DNA of 64,000 nucleotides from the NCBI RefSeq assembly GCF_037392515.1, contig NC_090285.1, positions 2,669,501-2,733,500 on the forward strand, read 5' to 3'. The position numbers were made by a program, and so were the translations under genes. The notes below the pieces were generated by a model. It had not been told where the DNA came from, did no database searches, and saw only the letters and a list, made by a program, of their open reading frames with translations. Positions 34,280 through 47,900 of this stretch are shown here, one piece after another. This DNA comes from Haliotis asinina. Taxonomy: Eukaryota; Mollusca; Gastropoda; Lepetellida; Haliotidae. Position 1 is the stretch's first letter, and every line of letters begins with the position of its first letter.

Positions 34280-34976
34280 TTAATATTCCCATTGTTACTG
34301 TTCCAAGTGAAAGAAGGTGGAATTGAGCTTTCGACACAGGCCTCAGTGAGCGACAATATGGTGTTAATACTGCGAGAAGCGGGCGTACAATATCGCCCAG
34401 ATGAAGATGATCACACTGAGGACTGGATCTCAAGTGTCGCCGCTGATGATGCTGTACATTGAGCAGTGTGAGCAGTTGACTGTCCGAGTGTGTGCGTGTG
34501 AGTGCACGTGTATGTGGGTGAGTGAGTGTTCTATGTAATGTTGAAGGTATTGGTGTTGGAACAGGAGGGTTTGTTCTCACTCAGGCGATGAGAGGGCGTC
34601 ATGCACGGCGAGAATGTTGACATGCAACAACAACCAGGTCAGATGGAAACTGAAAACCAAAACAGATATATTGGATCCAGTACAGATCTAGGGTAATTAT
34701 TCGTGATGCAAAAATATGTTGATTCATAATCTGATTTGTGGAAGTGTTTGTTTCCAATTAGAAAAATAGAAACCACAAGAAGCAGTGACCTGACAGTGCT
34801 GGACAAGGCTGTCGGTCACACAGTCATTATTATAGTGTGGAGTGTGGCAATGGATAGTTGTAGTTTTCAGTAGTATCCTGGACACAGAGTGTGTTGCTGT
34901 GTAAAACATAAGTGTTGAATTTTACACTGCGCGTGCGATTGGCTCAGTGCTGATTGTTGTACTAAATGGTTTTTAG
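34280..34976. other. No recognisable gene
   Basis: Homology to the first gene's 3' flank ends near 34275. Beyond it only short open frames with no recognisable product are seen. Confidence 0.5.
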
Positions 34977-35110
34977 CACTGTCTTGGGTGTTGTATTCAA
35001 TAGTTTTTAGCACTGTCTTGGGTGTTGTATTCAATAGTTTTTAGCACTGTCTTGGGTGTTGTATTCAATAGTTTTTAGTACTACCGTGTGTATTGTATTC
35101 TATATGTTTT
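34977..35110. repeat. 34-bp minisatellite
   Basis: Three to four copies of a 34-bp unit, each containing 'GCACTGTCTTGGGTGTTGTA' followed by TTCAATAG. It leads into the longer 44-bp array and is probably related to it. Confidence 0.9.
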
Positions 35111-35144
35111 AGTACCTTCTTGAGTTTTGTGTTCAGTTTGATTA

Positions 35145-36401
35145 TTATTGTATTGAATATTGTACTGAATGCTTTGTTTTCTACTTTATTGAGCATTGTA
35201 CTGAATGGTTTGTTTAGTTCAGTAGTGCTGTGTTGAGTATTGTATTGAATGGTTTGTTTAGTTCAGTAGTGATGTGTTGAGTATAGTATTGAATGGTTTG
35301 TTTAGTACAGTAGTGTTGTGTTGAGTATAGTATTGAATGGTTTGTTTAGTACAGTGCTGTGCTGAGTATGGTATTCAATGGTTTGTTTAGTACAGTAGTG
35401 CTGTTTTGAGTATTGTATTGAATGGTTTGTTTAGTACAGTAGTGTTGTGTTGAGTATTGTATTGAATGGTTTGTTTAGTACAGTAGGGCTGTGCTGAGTA
35501 TGGTATTCAATGGTTTGTTTAGTTCAGTAGTGCTGTGTTGAGTATTGTATTGAAAGGTTTGTTTAGTACAGTAGTGCTGTGTTGATTATGGTATTGAAAG
35601 GTTTGTTTAGTACAGTAGGGCTGTGTTGAGTATTGTATTGAATGGTTTGCTCAGTATAGTAGTGCTGTGTTATGTATTGTACTGAATAGTTTGTTTAGTA
35701 CAGTAGTGCTGTGTTGAGTATTTTATTGAATGGTTTGCTCAGTACAGTAGTGCTGTGTTAAGTATTGTGTTGAATAGTTTGTTTAGTACAGTAGTGCTGT
35801 GTTGAGTATTGTATTGAATGGTTTGTTTAGTACAGTAGTGCTGTGTTGAGTATTGTATTGACTGGTTTGTTTAGTACAGTAGTGCTGTGTTGAGTATTGT
35901 ATTGACTGGTTTGTTTAGTACAGTAGTGCTGTGTTGAGTATGGTATTGAAAGGTTTGTTTAGTACAGTAGGGCTGTGTTGAGTATTGTATTGAATGGTTT
36001 GCTCAGTATAGTAGTGCTGTGTTATGTATTGTACTGAATGGTTTGCTCAGTACAGTAGTGCTCTGTTAAGTATTGTATTGAATAGTTTGTTCAGTACAGT
36101 AGTGCTGTGTTGAGTATTGTATTGAATGGTTTGCTCAGTACAGTAGTGCTGTGTTAAGTATTGTGTTGAATAGTTTGTTTAGTACAGTAGTGCTGTGTTG
36201 AGTATTGTATTGAATGGTTTGTTTAGTACAGTAGTGCTGTGTTGAGTATTGTATTGACTGGTTTGTTTAGTACAGTAGTGCTGTGTTGAGTATTGTATTG
36301 ACTGGTTTGTTTAGTACAGTAGTGCTGTGTTGAGTATCGTATTGAATGGTTTGCGCAGTACAGTAGTGTTGTGTTGTGTATTGTACTGAATGGTTTGTTT
36401 A
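35145..36401. repeat. 44-bp minisatellite, about 28 copies
   Basis: Tandem 44-bp units with the segments 'TTTGTTTAGTACAGTAGTGC' and 'TGTGTTGAGTATTGTATTGA'. Some stretches of several units recur as blocks (for example around 35640-35830 and 35990-36190), so local higher-order duplication has occurred. Confidence 0.95.
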
Positions 36402-37489
36402 TCGCTGTTTTGTACTGTTAGCCATGTTCATTTATGTAGATAAAACCATCCCTTTCCTATAGTCTATTACCATCATAGATGTTTTACAAGAAGGACAAGT
36501 ACTTACATGTTCTGTCCACGCACAGTCAGGCCGCACTAACTAATATACTGAAAAAGGCAACAAATAAAAGACCATAGCCACTAATTGTAAGCCAATTACA
36601 TGTGGGGCATCTGGTATTTGTCCACAGAGCTCAGGTCACGAATCAGCTGAAGTTAAGCTACATTGGTCATTGTGTGCCCTTTGGTGGGTGACCGTGTGAT
36701 AGCTTGACCCCTCGAGTGTCTAGGACTTGCCTCACAACGATGCACACATGTGGTCTGACTTTAGTCAAATGAGTTTGTTCAACACTGTATCTGTTCACCC
36801 ATCATGGTACATGGTGGGAAAAGTCAAATGACTATTAATCTTCTAACAACTCACAGGCAGATTGGGTTATCCGGGGTAGACAGACAAGACTACCCGGGGT
36901 AATAATGTCCATCATACTGTGTGCACTTAAAGCACTGAAAGGATGTCCCTATGGTGTGAAGTTAAGCGCTGTATGAATGACTTTATTAAATTATTAAATT
37001 GCATTAGTTCTAGTTACAAGATGACTGACATATCACCTTTCGGCATAACTCTTTAACCTCTAGTGTCTATTCCTCTTGTGTATTGGAAGCAAACTTTACC
37101 GCTGTCAGAGAATATATACTGAGTAAAAAAGAAACATTCTTTCTTCAGGGCACCATAAAAGAACAAGAGATGGTAAGATGATTAAATTGTTATTATTTCA
37201 TTGCTGAGATTTGTGTGATGTACTCGATACGCGGACAGTGCCACAATCAGTTCCATTAGGCTACCCCGCATTCCAAAACATGAGTATACAGAATGTCAAG
37301 TCACTATATGGACGTCGAGAATGGAGATCGGCAGCCAGCAACCGATTTCGAATGGTCTGTGAGGACAGTATCTCTAAACATCTGAGCCCAGGTTAGCTAT
37401 TCTCGAAACGTTCGCAGCCCTGCGAACTTCTTAAGATCATTCTGAACACAATGGTTACTATCAAAGTTAAGAAATCTTAGGGCTACGAA
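36402..37489. other. No recognisable gene
   Basis: No supported coding region. 'ACTGAGTAAAAAAGAAACAT' near 37118 resembles the end of a Tc1-like element and may belong to the fragment that follows. Confidence 0.45.
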
Positions 37490-37800
37490 CTATTCTAGAA
37501 TAAGGACCCTGGTTCGTGTAGCCAGCAGAAATCTCTCACGTAGGTGACGTAGGACGATTTGACGGTCTTCTGCTCGTAACGTCACACGTGGACGACCCGA
37601 CCTTGGGCGATGAGAAGTGGTGCCAGTTTGTTGTAGACGACCTCGCAAGTCATACACAGTACGACGGCTGCATCCCATTGCTCTTGCGACTTCAATAACT
37701 GATCTTCCCGCTTGCAACATGCCACCGGCACGTTCACGTTGCACATTTGACAATCGTAGCATTTAAAGTACCGTTAGAAGTGTGGTTTAAAAGTCGGTTT
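37490..37800 (-). pseudogene. Tc1-like transposase N-terminal fragment
   Basis: The minus-strand frame reads 'MLRLSNVQRERAGGMLQAGR', then 'EVARAMGCSRRTVYDLRGRL', 'SGRPRVTLRAEDRQIVL' and 'HLRERFLLATRT'. These match the paired helix-turn-helix DNA-binding region of Tc1-like transposases, including the GRPR hinge. The frame ends after about 90 codons and no catalytic DDE domain follows, so the copy is truncated. Confidence 0.85.
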
Positions 37801-39784
37801 TTTTCAGTTCTTGAGGATAATACAAACACGTGCAAATGAAGAAATCTCTGATGCGAAGATAACGTGATTGACTACACGTGCAAGACCTGTTTTGCCACTA
37901 ACGTCATTTTCACGACGAATGGATGGGTTTGAGTGGCCCATGCTAATGTTTTTTTCTAGAGCAGAAAGATAGGGATCCCATTTCGGATACCTAGATGTAT
38001 CGTCAGAAAAAAATATTCATTTTTGTGCAAATTACATTTTGTGAAGGCTCTTTTTTGAGTCAGCATATACCATGATCAAACATAGCCAATATGAAGAAAA
38101 ACGTTTTCCGATTACGTGGCAACTATAGATAAAGCTTTTATCTCTAGCATCAGAACAATGTGTAACTTCTGAAAGTAAAATTATTATCTGAAGTTTTCAG
38201 ACAGAAAACCATATTGGAAATGGCAGTATGGTTTTCAGACACGAGGAGTGCATTCCTTCGGGTACTGTCTGTGCTACCATCTTTTTTTTATTTATGCAGA
38301 TTTTTGTCTGGCACTGGCAAGATGGAAACATGTCAATCAGTCATTAATAATCCATGAGCTGATATAATCAAATAAAACCCGTGTAGTTCAACGAGCGATG
38401 TACCAACCTGAACTAGCAATAAAACACATCAGTGACATGAAGATCTATACGAAAGAGATGACTGACCGGATACTATAGGAGCCCTAAGTAAGTCACGGCC
38501 CTTCGTGAGATCTTTATACTTCAGGTCACAGGTAGTGTTTCATACCGTTTCGACTGTTCGTCTCATTGTTGACAGTAAGGACTCCTTAATCCTTGCCGGA
38601 GTAACAAATTTCCGATCTAAACATATACGAATTAGCGATCTATTACGACTGCCAAGCGCTGTGACAGCCAAGTATGGCTGTGCACTTGGTCCAGTCTGAC
38701 AATGTAAGGAACCAGAACTAGCTGTTGAATATACGCTTGTCACCGAAACTCTAATACCGTAAGTCTGGAACCAGCTCAGTACCGGATGTAGCTCGATCCT
38801 CGCGAGATTTACAGGCTCACTTTGCATGAGTGTATGACAACAGGAATGACTTCAACGAATGAGACAAACTCGAGAATCGAGATCAAGGTTCGACTAATCG
38901 AGGCCTGAGGACATTTTTGTTTTCCATAAGTATTAGGACAGAAATGTAGACGACATTTCCAAATTCCTCGCAAGGCTATTTCACCATCGAGCATTGTTAA
39001 ACAGAACAGAGTGTAATCAATATTTATGCACATCAATCACCATCCGCTAAAAAGTGTAATAGACATATCACCCTTAAGTAAAACACATATGACAATGACA
39101 GAACAAAGCATAACCTGTGGTGTGCTGTAGCGTTGTTTGTGTGGTTGGTCAGATAAATTAGTATCATGTTGTTTATAGTTTATTACGTGCTCTAACACCT
39201 TCAAGACATTTGTTTAACTGTGACAGTGTATCAGCAGTACAGACCAACTACAGAAGGAACGGTGCCACATTTGTATTTCGTCCAGCCCTTTAACACGCAT
39301 GGCAGCTGTGTTCGTCTCACCCGTCGCTGATGTCGTGGCTTGAAGCCCCAGTAGAATCTATCAATATTGACGTGCCGCAAATGACTAAACGATTCCCTGT
39401 ATCAGAAGTCCCAAGGTCTCTGTATAAGATCTCCCAAGGTCCAGTTGCAGAAGGGCATTTAAAACCTCAGTAATATCCGCACACAAACACTCAAATATCA
39501 GTTAACTTCATTGGAAAGACAACCCAACTTTAATTCAACTGTCATGTTTTATCTCTGTTCGTTCCCTGGTCTGGTATCGGTTGGTGCCTTCCTCCGTAAA
39601 CTGACATTAATCAAATCTAGCAATCATGCGTGAATGGAAACATGTTTCGCCTGCTGTAGAAACAACCCGCTCTCTGGTTCCTATCTCAGACCGACATGGG
39701 ATTCGCTATCTGCGTGACAGCCATTCATTTGTTCCTCTGTCCATCCATCTTCGTGCCGTGAATCACCGTGAATCAGTATCCCCG
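37801..39784. other. No recognisable gene
   Basis: Short open frames only (for example 38505-38699 plus and 38540-38827 minus), with no recognisable domain, RNA gene or tandem repeat. Confidence 0.5.
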
Positions 39785-39990
39785 GGGGAATATCGGGGTA
39801 CAACTGGGTTTCAGCAACCCATGCTTGTAAGAGGCGACTAACGGGATCGGTTGGTCGGGATCGCTAACAAACTTGACATATGTCATCGTATGGCAATTGT
39901 GTGTAGATCGATGTTCGTGATGTTGATCACTGGATTGTCTGATCCAGACTCGATTATTTAACTGGACAATTACTGCTGTTTAAACACTAT
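39785..39990 (+). repeat. SINE-like dispersed repeat
   Basis: Contains 'CAACCCATGCTTGTAAGAGG' with 'CGACTAACGGGATCGG', then 'GGATTGTCTGATCCAGACTC'. I recognise this order from dispersed molluscan repeats. The tail found near 17586 (CCGCCATATAGCTGG) is degraded here. Confidence 0.55.
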
Positions 39991-40195
39991 ACACACAATC
40001 CAATCCTACCAATGCTAACATGATCAATATTTTCACTGATCCCGGTTTAGCATCCTGCAGAAAGCGTTTATCAATAATAAGCTAGTAATCCATGAATCCT
40101 ATCCCATCACCTCACTCATCCTTATCTCCATCCTTGTGTGTCTTATCATCAACTGTTACGCCATGATCAAATGCATCACTTCTATCTGCGAAGTG

Positions 40196-41130
40196 ACTCA
40201 CCCATGGTTCTACTGACACATCCATCTACATGTCGTGTTTCACTCATGGTTCTACTGGCACATCCATCTACATGTGTTTCACCCATGGTTCTACTGGCAC
40301 ATCCATCTACATGTGTTTCACCAATGGTTCTACTGGCACATCCATCTACATGTCGTATTTCACTCATGGTTCTACTGGCACATCCATCTACATGTGTTTC
40401 ACCCTAGGTTCTACTGACACATCCATCTACATGTCGTATTTCACTCATGGTTCTACCGGCACATCCATCTACATGTCGTATTTCACCCATGGTTCTACTG
40501 GCACATCCATCTACATGTCGTGTTTCACCCATGTTTCTACTGGCACATCCATCTACATGTCGTATTTCACCCATGGTCCTACTGGTACATCCATCTGCAT
40601 GTGTTTTACCCATGGTTCTACTGGCACATCCATCTACATGTCGTATTTCACCCTAGGTTCTACTGGCACATCCATCTATATGTCGTATGTCACCCATGGT
40701 CCTACTGGCACATCCATCTACATGTCGTATTTCACCCATGGTTCTACTGGCACATCCATTTGCATGTGTTTCACCCATGGTTTCTACTGGCACATCCATC
40801 TACATGTCGTATTTCACCCATGGTCCTACTGGCACATCCATCTGCATGTGTTTTACCCATGGTTCTACTGGCACATCCATCTACATGTCGTATTTCACCC
40901 TAGGTTCTACTGGCACATCCATCTACATGAGTTTCACCCATGGTTCTACTGGCACATCCATCTACATGTGTTTCACCATTGGTTCTACTGGCACATCCAT
41001 CTATATGTCGTGTTTCACCAATGGTTCTACTGGCACATCCATCTACATGTGTTTCAACTATGGTCCTACTGGCACATCCATCTGCATGTCGTATTTCACC
41101 CTAGGTTCTACGTCCACATCCATGTGTTTC
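40196..41130. repeat. 39/42-bp minisatellite, about 23 copies
   Basis: Two unit lengths are intermixed. Both contain 'TTCTACTGGCACATCCATCT'; they differ by TGTG versus TGTCGTAT before the TTTCACCC joint. Because 39 and 42 are both multiples of three, the frames stay open and give a 323-codon shadow frame. An extra base near 40780 changes the phase. Confidence 0.95.
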
Positions 41131-44100
41131 TTCTATTATTTCGCCCGTCTGTCATTTCTGCTGGTCCATTTTTAAGTAAGTGTCATCTGGCATTTTTTTA
41201 GCATCCAGTTCTACTTGTCAACGTTTCGCTGCATTCCATGCACACTTGTGAAATACCATTCTAAATTATCACACTTTCAACACTGAATATTACCCAAAAC
41301 ATTTCGGGTTCGGGGTAAAATTGTTTGTCGGAACTATGCAGTGTTTATAGAAGCAAATAATTAAGTGTCTTTGAGCGTTAGAGGGTTGTCCATGGTGGCC
41401 ACTTCCGCTGGCTGAGTTGATGTTTATCCTTTTTTCCAAACCCTTAGATCTTTTGCCGTAATGTCAATCACTGATCGGCCATGTCTACTCCCGAACAGGA
41501 CGTTTTTGTCAGCTCTGTCCTTGTAATAGGAAGCGATTTGTATTTGTCCTTGAGTCGATGAACAAAGACCTTCTGAGCTGGAAGGCTGAAAACCGTTCCT
41601 GACTGACGTTTAAAGATCACTAATCTCTTGAGATGTTAAATACATTGTGTACATGAATGTAGGGGCATTGATTATATTGTTTACGCCTTTTTTTCTTATT
41701 TTTTCTGAGCAAGTGAACCTTCGGCTAGTTTTGGCCAGTGGTTACCAGTCTGGGTCAGGCCCTAATTAGTATCCTGTCTTTATGTATTTTTAGAATTTTT
41801 GTCTCACGTCAGCAGGAGAGCTAAGCGACTGTTTTTTCGCCATCCCGGCCCTGATCGAGCACGCACGGTAATTTACGTGACTTAATAATTGACATTTTGT
41901 GCTGCACAGTGGAAGAAGAATGAATCTTTTGACATCTGCACTCCAGAGTTTGGTCGGAAGTGGTAAAGACGGCTCAACTGGGAAAAGAAACAGACATTAT
42001 CCTATAGAACCGTTGAAGAAACTAGAAAAACAAACTTAGAATCAAAATTAACTAGATATCGCTTTACTCCACAGGAAGCGGATCACATCCATTTGCAGTT
42101 TTTGAGAACACATAAGCCTGCTATTGATTGGTTTAATCTAGGTTTAAACCTTGTAAGTCAGGTTTTGTATGGCAGGCACGACTTGCAGTGGAGGCGTTAT
42201 GGTTACCACCCATCCATCATTGTGCTGGTGTGCTTGGGAAGATGGGAAAGCAAGTTTAGACAGGATGATGGTCGACTCTCTCAGCATGCGCGATGCTGGG
42301 TTGCGTATGTAGTACTTGATATAGACTATTAATTATTTTCATATATTATACATAGGATATTGTATAATACTGTATATTATTGTATACACAAAATAGAACA
42401 GTTTGTAGAGCTTGACTGTGAATACAGGAGGGGGTTTGCAGCTGTTGATTATATTATGAATGTCGACTATCTGTCACTGTAGTTGTTTTGATGGTTATGT
42501 AGGGAACGAACCTATTTCTGGTGACTGGCAATTATCCCTTTGCCTTAATAGGTTTGGTAAAATGCAAAAGAAGCACATTTTGTTTGCGATCTATCACTGT
42601 ATATGTATGTTTCCGGGTTTCTTGAGTCTTTGTACTTGCTGTTTTTGTCAATGTGAATAAAATATTTAAAGGGTGTCAACGAAATCAGATAAAGACTGCA
42701 TATCGTTGAATTGTACAAAGGAACTCCATAAATAACAAATATCCTTTTCCAGATCGTCAAGAAATATCTACCACAAGCAGAATCGATTGTGTGATTTCGG
42801 TTGTACATGTGTTTATGCATGATGATATTAATATAATATCAGGTGTTCGTAAAACGGTTTTGTTTAGCAGATACACAAGGCATGTCAGATGTTATTCTAA
42901 AGCTCAGGGAAGCTCACTTTCTAAAACTTTCGTAGAAAGAGGGAGGCTTTTTGTACCTCTATTTTGTGCAATATAGACACCAAAGGATGAGGCATTCTCA
43001 GATAAAGTGGCATCTCCACATTTTAAGGTTGAGGACATTTCTCAGAACTGAAAACAAATGCCGTCAAATGTTTGAAGCAAAATGCTGAACCTTCGTTATG
43101 CACAGGTACGAGACCTTTTGCTCGGATTGGACAAAAAATGAAACAAGAAACATCTGGTATATTTATCTGATCAACACCGGTCAAATAACCAGTTCGCCGC
43201 ATTTCGCCGCCTTTGATGTAACCACTGGACCTAGAGATCACCCATATCTGTTTCACATGATAGGTATCTATTAACAAGTAAAGTGACAAACAGACAAAGG
43301 CGACAAACATATTCTATAAAAACTCTAGATTCTGTGGTAGGCTTCCGACTTCTCTCTTCACAGGTCATTTCAAATCATAATTATTCATTCCTGTACAGCA
43401 ACAGGTAATTGTTTCTGAGGATAGTCAAGACCGGATTAGCTTCTGCACTGACGTTATGTATTTAATTCAACTAGTTTTATTTGCTGCCTACTGAATGAAA
43501 CTGCAGAGATTCCTTAAAAGCTATTTGTCTGTGTCGAGTCAACTACAAAACAAATGTTTGATCTAAGTCATCAGTGCCGACCCCAAACTCTGTTGCAGAA
43601 CAAATATATATTACATATTACATATATCTCTGCCCTTCTTCATAACAGTCCTAATTAATGTGTTCTTGTGGAATATCGACTGCCTGTTACTGTCTATGTT
43701 AAGATTTGTAAAGGTGTTGAATGTCGACTATCTATCGTTGTGAAGTTGTTGTGAAGCCCAAGGCTTTCTTTCAGTTGGCAAATGCGTTGGACCTTAAATA
43801 AACAGAAGCAGGTGGCAAGTGTTTATCACATCTCGTAAAATGAAACAGTGCATATGGATATTGTTTACCTGACCAGACAGCGTCTGTGGCTCAGTTAGAA
43901 CGTAATCTTAGTGCTGCCATCGAAGTTGTCTCCACATTGCCTTGTTCTTTTCCACTGACAGCTACTCAAAGGCAGACATTAGTATGGTCAACACATTTTG
44001 TAGACAGATGAGAAACTCTTCAGAACGTATTTTAGCATTGCTATGATGCCCCTAATCCATAAACCAGACAGGACCCAGTCAGTAGTTTTTGTTTTGCATA

Positions 44101-44139
44101 TGTTTTTCGAGGTTTCATGAAGTCTGTGTTAAAAAGGCA
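41131..44139. other. No recognisable gene
   Basis: AT-rich sequence with scattered short open frames (for example 42093-42332 and 42460-42660) that resemble nothing I know. No repeat family is identified. Confidence 0.5.
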
Positions 44140-44985
44140 TGAAATGTGCCCTTTAAAAAACGTGTACAGGAACGCCATTCGCCACACGTGGAGACGTTAT
44201 CAACAAAACGCCGTCTTTGCAGAACGTCATCGAAGTAGCCGTCAATCTATAAACAGACTACGCAGCGATCGTTGGATTCGAACCACCCATCTGCTCCAAA
44301 GATACTAACCAGCCACACTCGCTCCCAGAACAGTTCCTGGTGTCAACAGGATATCGCCAAGGACCATTCGCCCGCTTCTAGCTGCACACAGGATACGTGC
44401 TAGACATTCCTACCAATTTTGACATTGCGTCACCAACGTATCCGATTGCAGTGGCGCAGACGACATCTATGTTAGAGAGCACGAGAGTGGAGTATTCTTC
44501 TCTTCACTGACGAGTCTAGATTTATCTTGCACTGAGCTGATGGCTCAACCCGAGTTTACCGGCGACATGGTGAGGCACCTTCACCCCAGACAGCAAATAG
44601 GGTTGTGTCAGGAACTGTGTCCTTGAGGCCGACCGTTATGTCCAGGCCGAGTGATGGTTTGGGGTGGGATAACGAGTGCTAGATTACACCTTTGCTAAAC
44701 ATCAATCAAAATGTAACGGGTCTCTGGTACAAAGACGAAATTGTTTATCCAGTCGCCATGCAGTTTCTACGGCAGGGCTTGCTATATCCCCAGATCTGTC
44801 CCTTACAGAACAGTACTTTTCGGACGGTATGGACAGGAGATTGAGACGTTGGCCAAATCCTCTAGCCACGCTTCAGGAACTCCAGACGGAGCTTCGACAG
44901 ATAAGGAATGCCATTCCAGAAGACAAGACAATTTATTTGCTGGGTGAGTTTCGTTTTGACCGTCCTCTCCCTGTGACCTAATTAG
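44140..44985 (+). pseudogene. Broken Tc1-like transposon
   Basis: Pieces in different frames follow Tc1-like transposase order: 'RTIRPLLAAHRIRARHSYQ' (second helix-turn-helix), 'FTDESRF'-like sequence near 44507, 'GRVMVWGGITSARLH' near 44640, and 'DGMDRRLRRWPNPLATLQEL' near the C-terminus. The stretch between the second catalytic aspartate and the final motif is mostly deleted, and several frame changes are present, so it is inactive. Confidence 0.8.
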
Positions 44986-47900
44986 CATGCCAGAAAAGTT
45001 TAAAATGAAACAATAGCAATCCTATTGTGGAGTGATGTTCTTGCAATGTTAAAAAGATCTCATTATAAAAATATCAATTGTTACTACACATATCTCACTT
45101 AAAGTCAGTCACAATCACCTTTGCCTTCGAGTATATTTTTTATTGCTATTTGCGTTTTACGTCAGGACCTGTTTTAACTGAAAGACTGACTAGCTAGTCT
45201 GCTGTTAACGTATCGGCACAACCTGACAACGCTCACCGAAGAGAGCGCCGAGTGGGTATTAGGGAAATATTGAGGGTGTTTGGTTGACTGAACTTCACGA
45301 ACTTTACTTTCAGCTCATTAGTGTTTCTATCTGTTCAGTATGTATGTTGTCTCCAGTCTGTTAGTTTCTATCGTAAATTCTCACAGCACAACAGAACGCA
45401 TACAACCCATTTTGGGTCTATATAGGACAAGATATAACGGAATGCTTCTAATCTAATGCATCGTGATAAATCTGGTAACGTGAAGTCCAAACGGTCTTTA
45501 GTCCGTGTTGATTTGCTTATTTACAAAGGTGCAGAAAGGTTGTTCATCGGGTCTTGGCGTCACCTCAGCTATAGCCGACACGTAACAAGACATGTGTTGT
45601 ATGTCAGAGGTAGTCTGTCCAAAATATGAAGCTAATATAAATTACCACAGGTCCAAAAGATCAAACACAGTGGCAGTTGTTAGTTTGAGACAAAGGAGTT
45701 GAATGTCAAAGGTGTTTTCTAACTGTTTGCACTTTATAGACGCATAACCTTTGTTGAAGCTGTTACACAGGAGATAAGGTTGTCCTGAGCAAAAACGAAC
45801 GCTTGCCTATGTTCTCAAGATGATGAGCGTAAAACAAAACTAATTGTATGAGTGGATCTCATTAGTGAATGTTCCATAGAAAAACAGTAAATTAAGACGG
45901 TATCCTCTACCTAGCCCGAGGCTTTACTGTCTCTGTACGAACAGCGGGCAGAAATGAGTGAAACTGTGCTGGGCTTGACAGGAGCTATACAGACACGATT
46001 CCCCAAATGGTGCGTCCATTTCAAGGTCACCTTTACAATTCAACTAACTGTCATAGCCACTGAGACAATGCCCGCAGATGTCCAGAACCTGGAGGGTCGG
46101 TTTCCTTGTCTGTATGAGCCTGTTGATAGGGTTAGCATCATCGTGTGGTCCCGGGTCGTCATCCGTCATCCACATCAGATGGGAATCTGTCTCACTACTG
46201 GAATGATCGCTGATGGCCCACTAATACCGTGTTTGTTGTTCCTCGTTCAGTCATCTGAGTCCACCCATGGTGAGACGATTCCCTACCACCACTATAGAAA
46301 TGTCATTTGTGTTACAGTAGACTCGACCAGGAAAGAGGACGGAGTCTACAATATAAAACACCTTAATGTTCTTCACGACGCTTGTGTCCACTTGTTTGTC
46401 TGTTGTAGCAGTTGGATCTCATTGCACGAGTACAATGAATTATGTCTGTCATTTGTGGAGTTACTCAGACTGATTAATATTTCGTTTTGCAAAGTAAAAA
46501 CTATTCTTGAATATCTCCATACACCTACGCCAAACTAAACTTTCATGTGTTTCCCCCGTATCCACAGGGACATGGTCACTATTAAGTATATTGCGTTCGA
46601 AACGGTCTTCAGGGACGTGGAGGTACTTGGGGAAGTTCACTCCTGATGCGTCCTATGTTTCAATTGATCCAAGCCCCTCCAAGCCGCTTATGGGATTTCA
46701 GCATGTTCTGAATTGTAGTTATTAAACTTCAGCAGGGCAGCATAACCCTGATGCATTGTGGCCCATCTCTCACAGTCTGTTTAGGAGATTCCCCAGGGAC
46801 GCTGAAGACAAATAGATTGCATTTGTAAAATTTACAGCAGTAGATAAACACTGTGAAGCCAGATTAGAAAGGAAAAGAAATTTAATTGTAGCAGTTGCGA
46901 ATTTTCTAATTTCACTTATTATTCATAATGACTGAACAGGGTTTTTTGACAAATTATCCTTACTGTTTTTCTTTTCAATAACATTTTTAGATCATTTCTG
47001 CCATCTTCTTTCTACGGCTACAGCTGTCCTAGGGTATTATCCTATAGATAGAAAGAGAAGATTGCCCTCCGATCTGGTCTGTTGTGCACAATGGTTAAGG
47101 TCCTCGACTGCAACATTATGTGTTCTGTTCCTGCGAGTCAATTGATTATTTTGTATTTAGGCGTGATGAAAAAACTGCATATGCTCGTGCAGGTTAAGAA
47201 GGTGAGCATTACCTGCATATCACGATTTCTTTTGTTCGTAACTGATGGACAAGGTCGTGTTTGACGCCACAGAACACGGCATACGTACAACAGACTACTG
47301 AGGAGCAATTACCTTATGACTGGAGTACTTGGATGGAGTGGGTTGCCTCTCTCGTGACTATGAATTTGATATAATGACGTTCAGACATTTCCTACACGGA
47401 CAACAGGACATGACACCCTAGACTGGGTTGGTGTACCACATTTCGATGGCCATCCTCCGAACACAAGTCAGTCTTCATGAATGACAATACTAGGTCCAAT
47501 TCCATAGATCATGTTTGGGACATTGAAGCCTGCAGAATAGTCAGAGTGACCGATATAAATTCGTGAGGTATTTAAGTTTGTTCCCTATACGGATCTCTAT
47601 ACGGGTACAGCGTGTAACGCCTTGTCCAGGGGTCCTCCTATTACTGGAATAATCAATATTGCCAAAAGAGGCGTGAAATTCCCAAAAATAAATTGTTGAA
47701 AGTCCCTCTGTACCAGATTGAATAGGATGAGGGGATATCTATACCGCCTAACTACTGCTTGCATCACTGTCCTTTCGTGGGATCTAAAGCACCACTAATC
47801 TTTGTGGTGAACAGCGAAGTAGGAAGCATTGATGCCCTAGCCATACACATTCTCGTCTTCTCTTTTCTCCACTCACAATCACATTCTTCCGTTCTTTCAT

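Noticed and set aside
40230-41201. 323-codon repetitive protein
   Set aside because: It is a minisatellite translated in an open frame; other frames are also open and a single-base shift occurs inside.
45954-46538. 194-codon open frame
   Set aside because: No recognisable domain, no splice partners and amino-acid content unlike a conserved protein; could arise by chance in this length of sequence.
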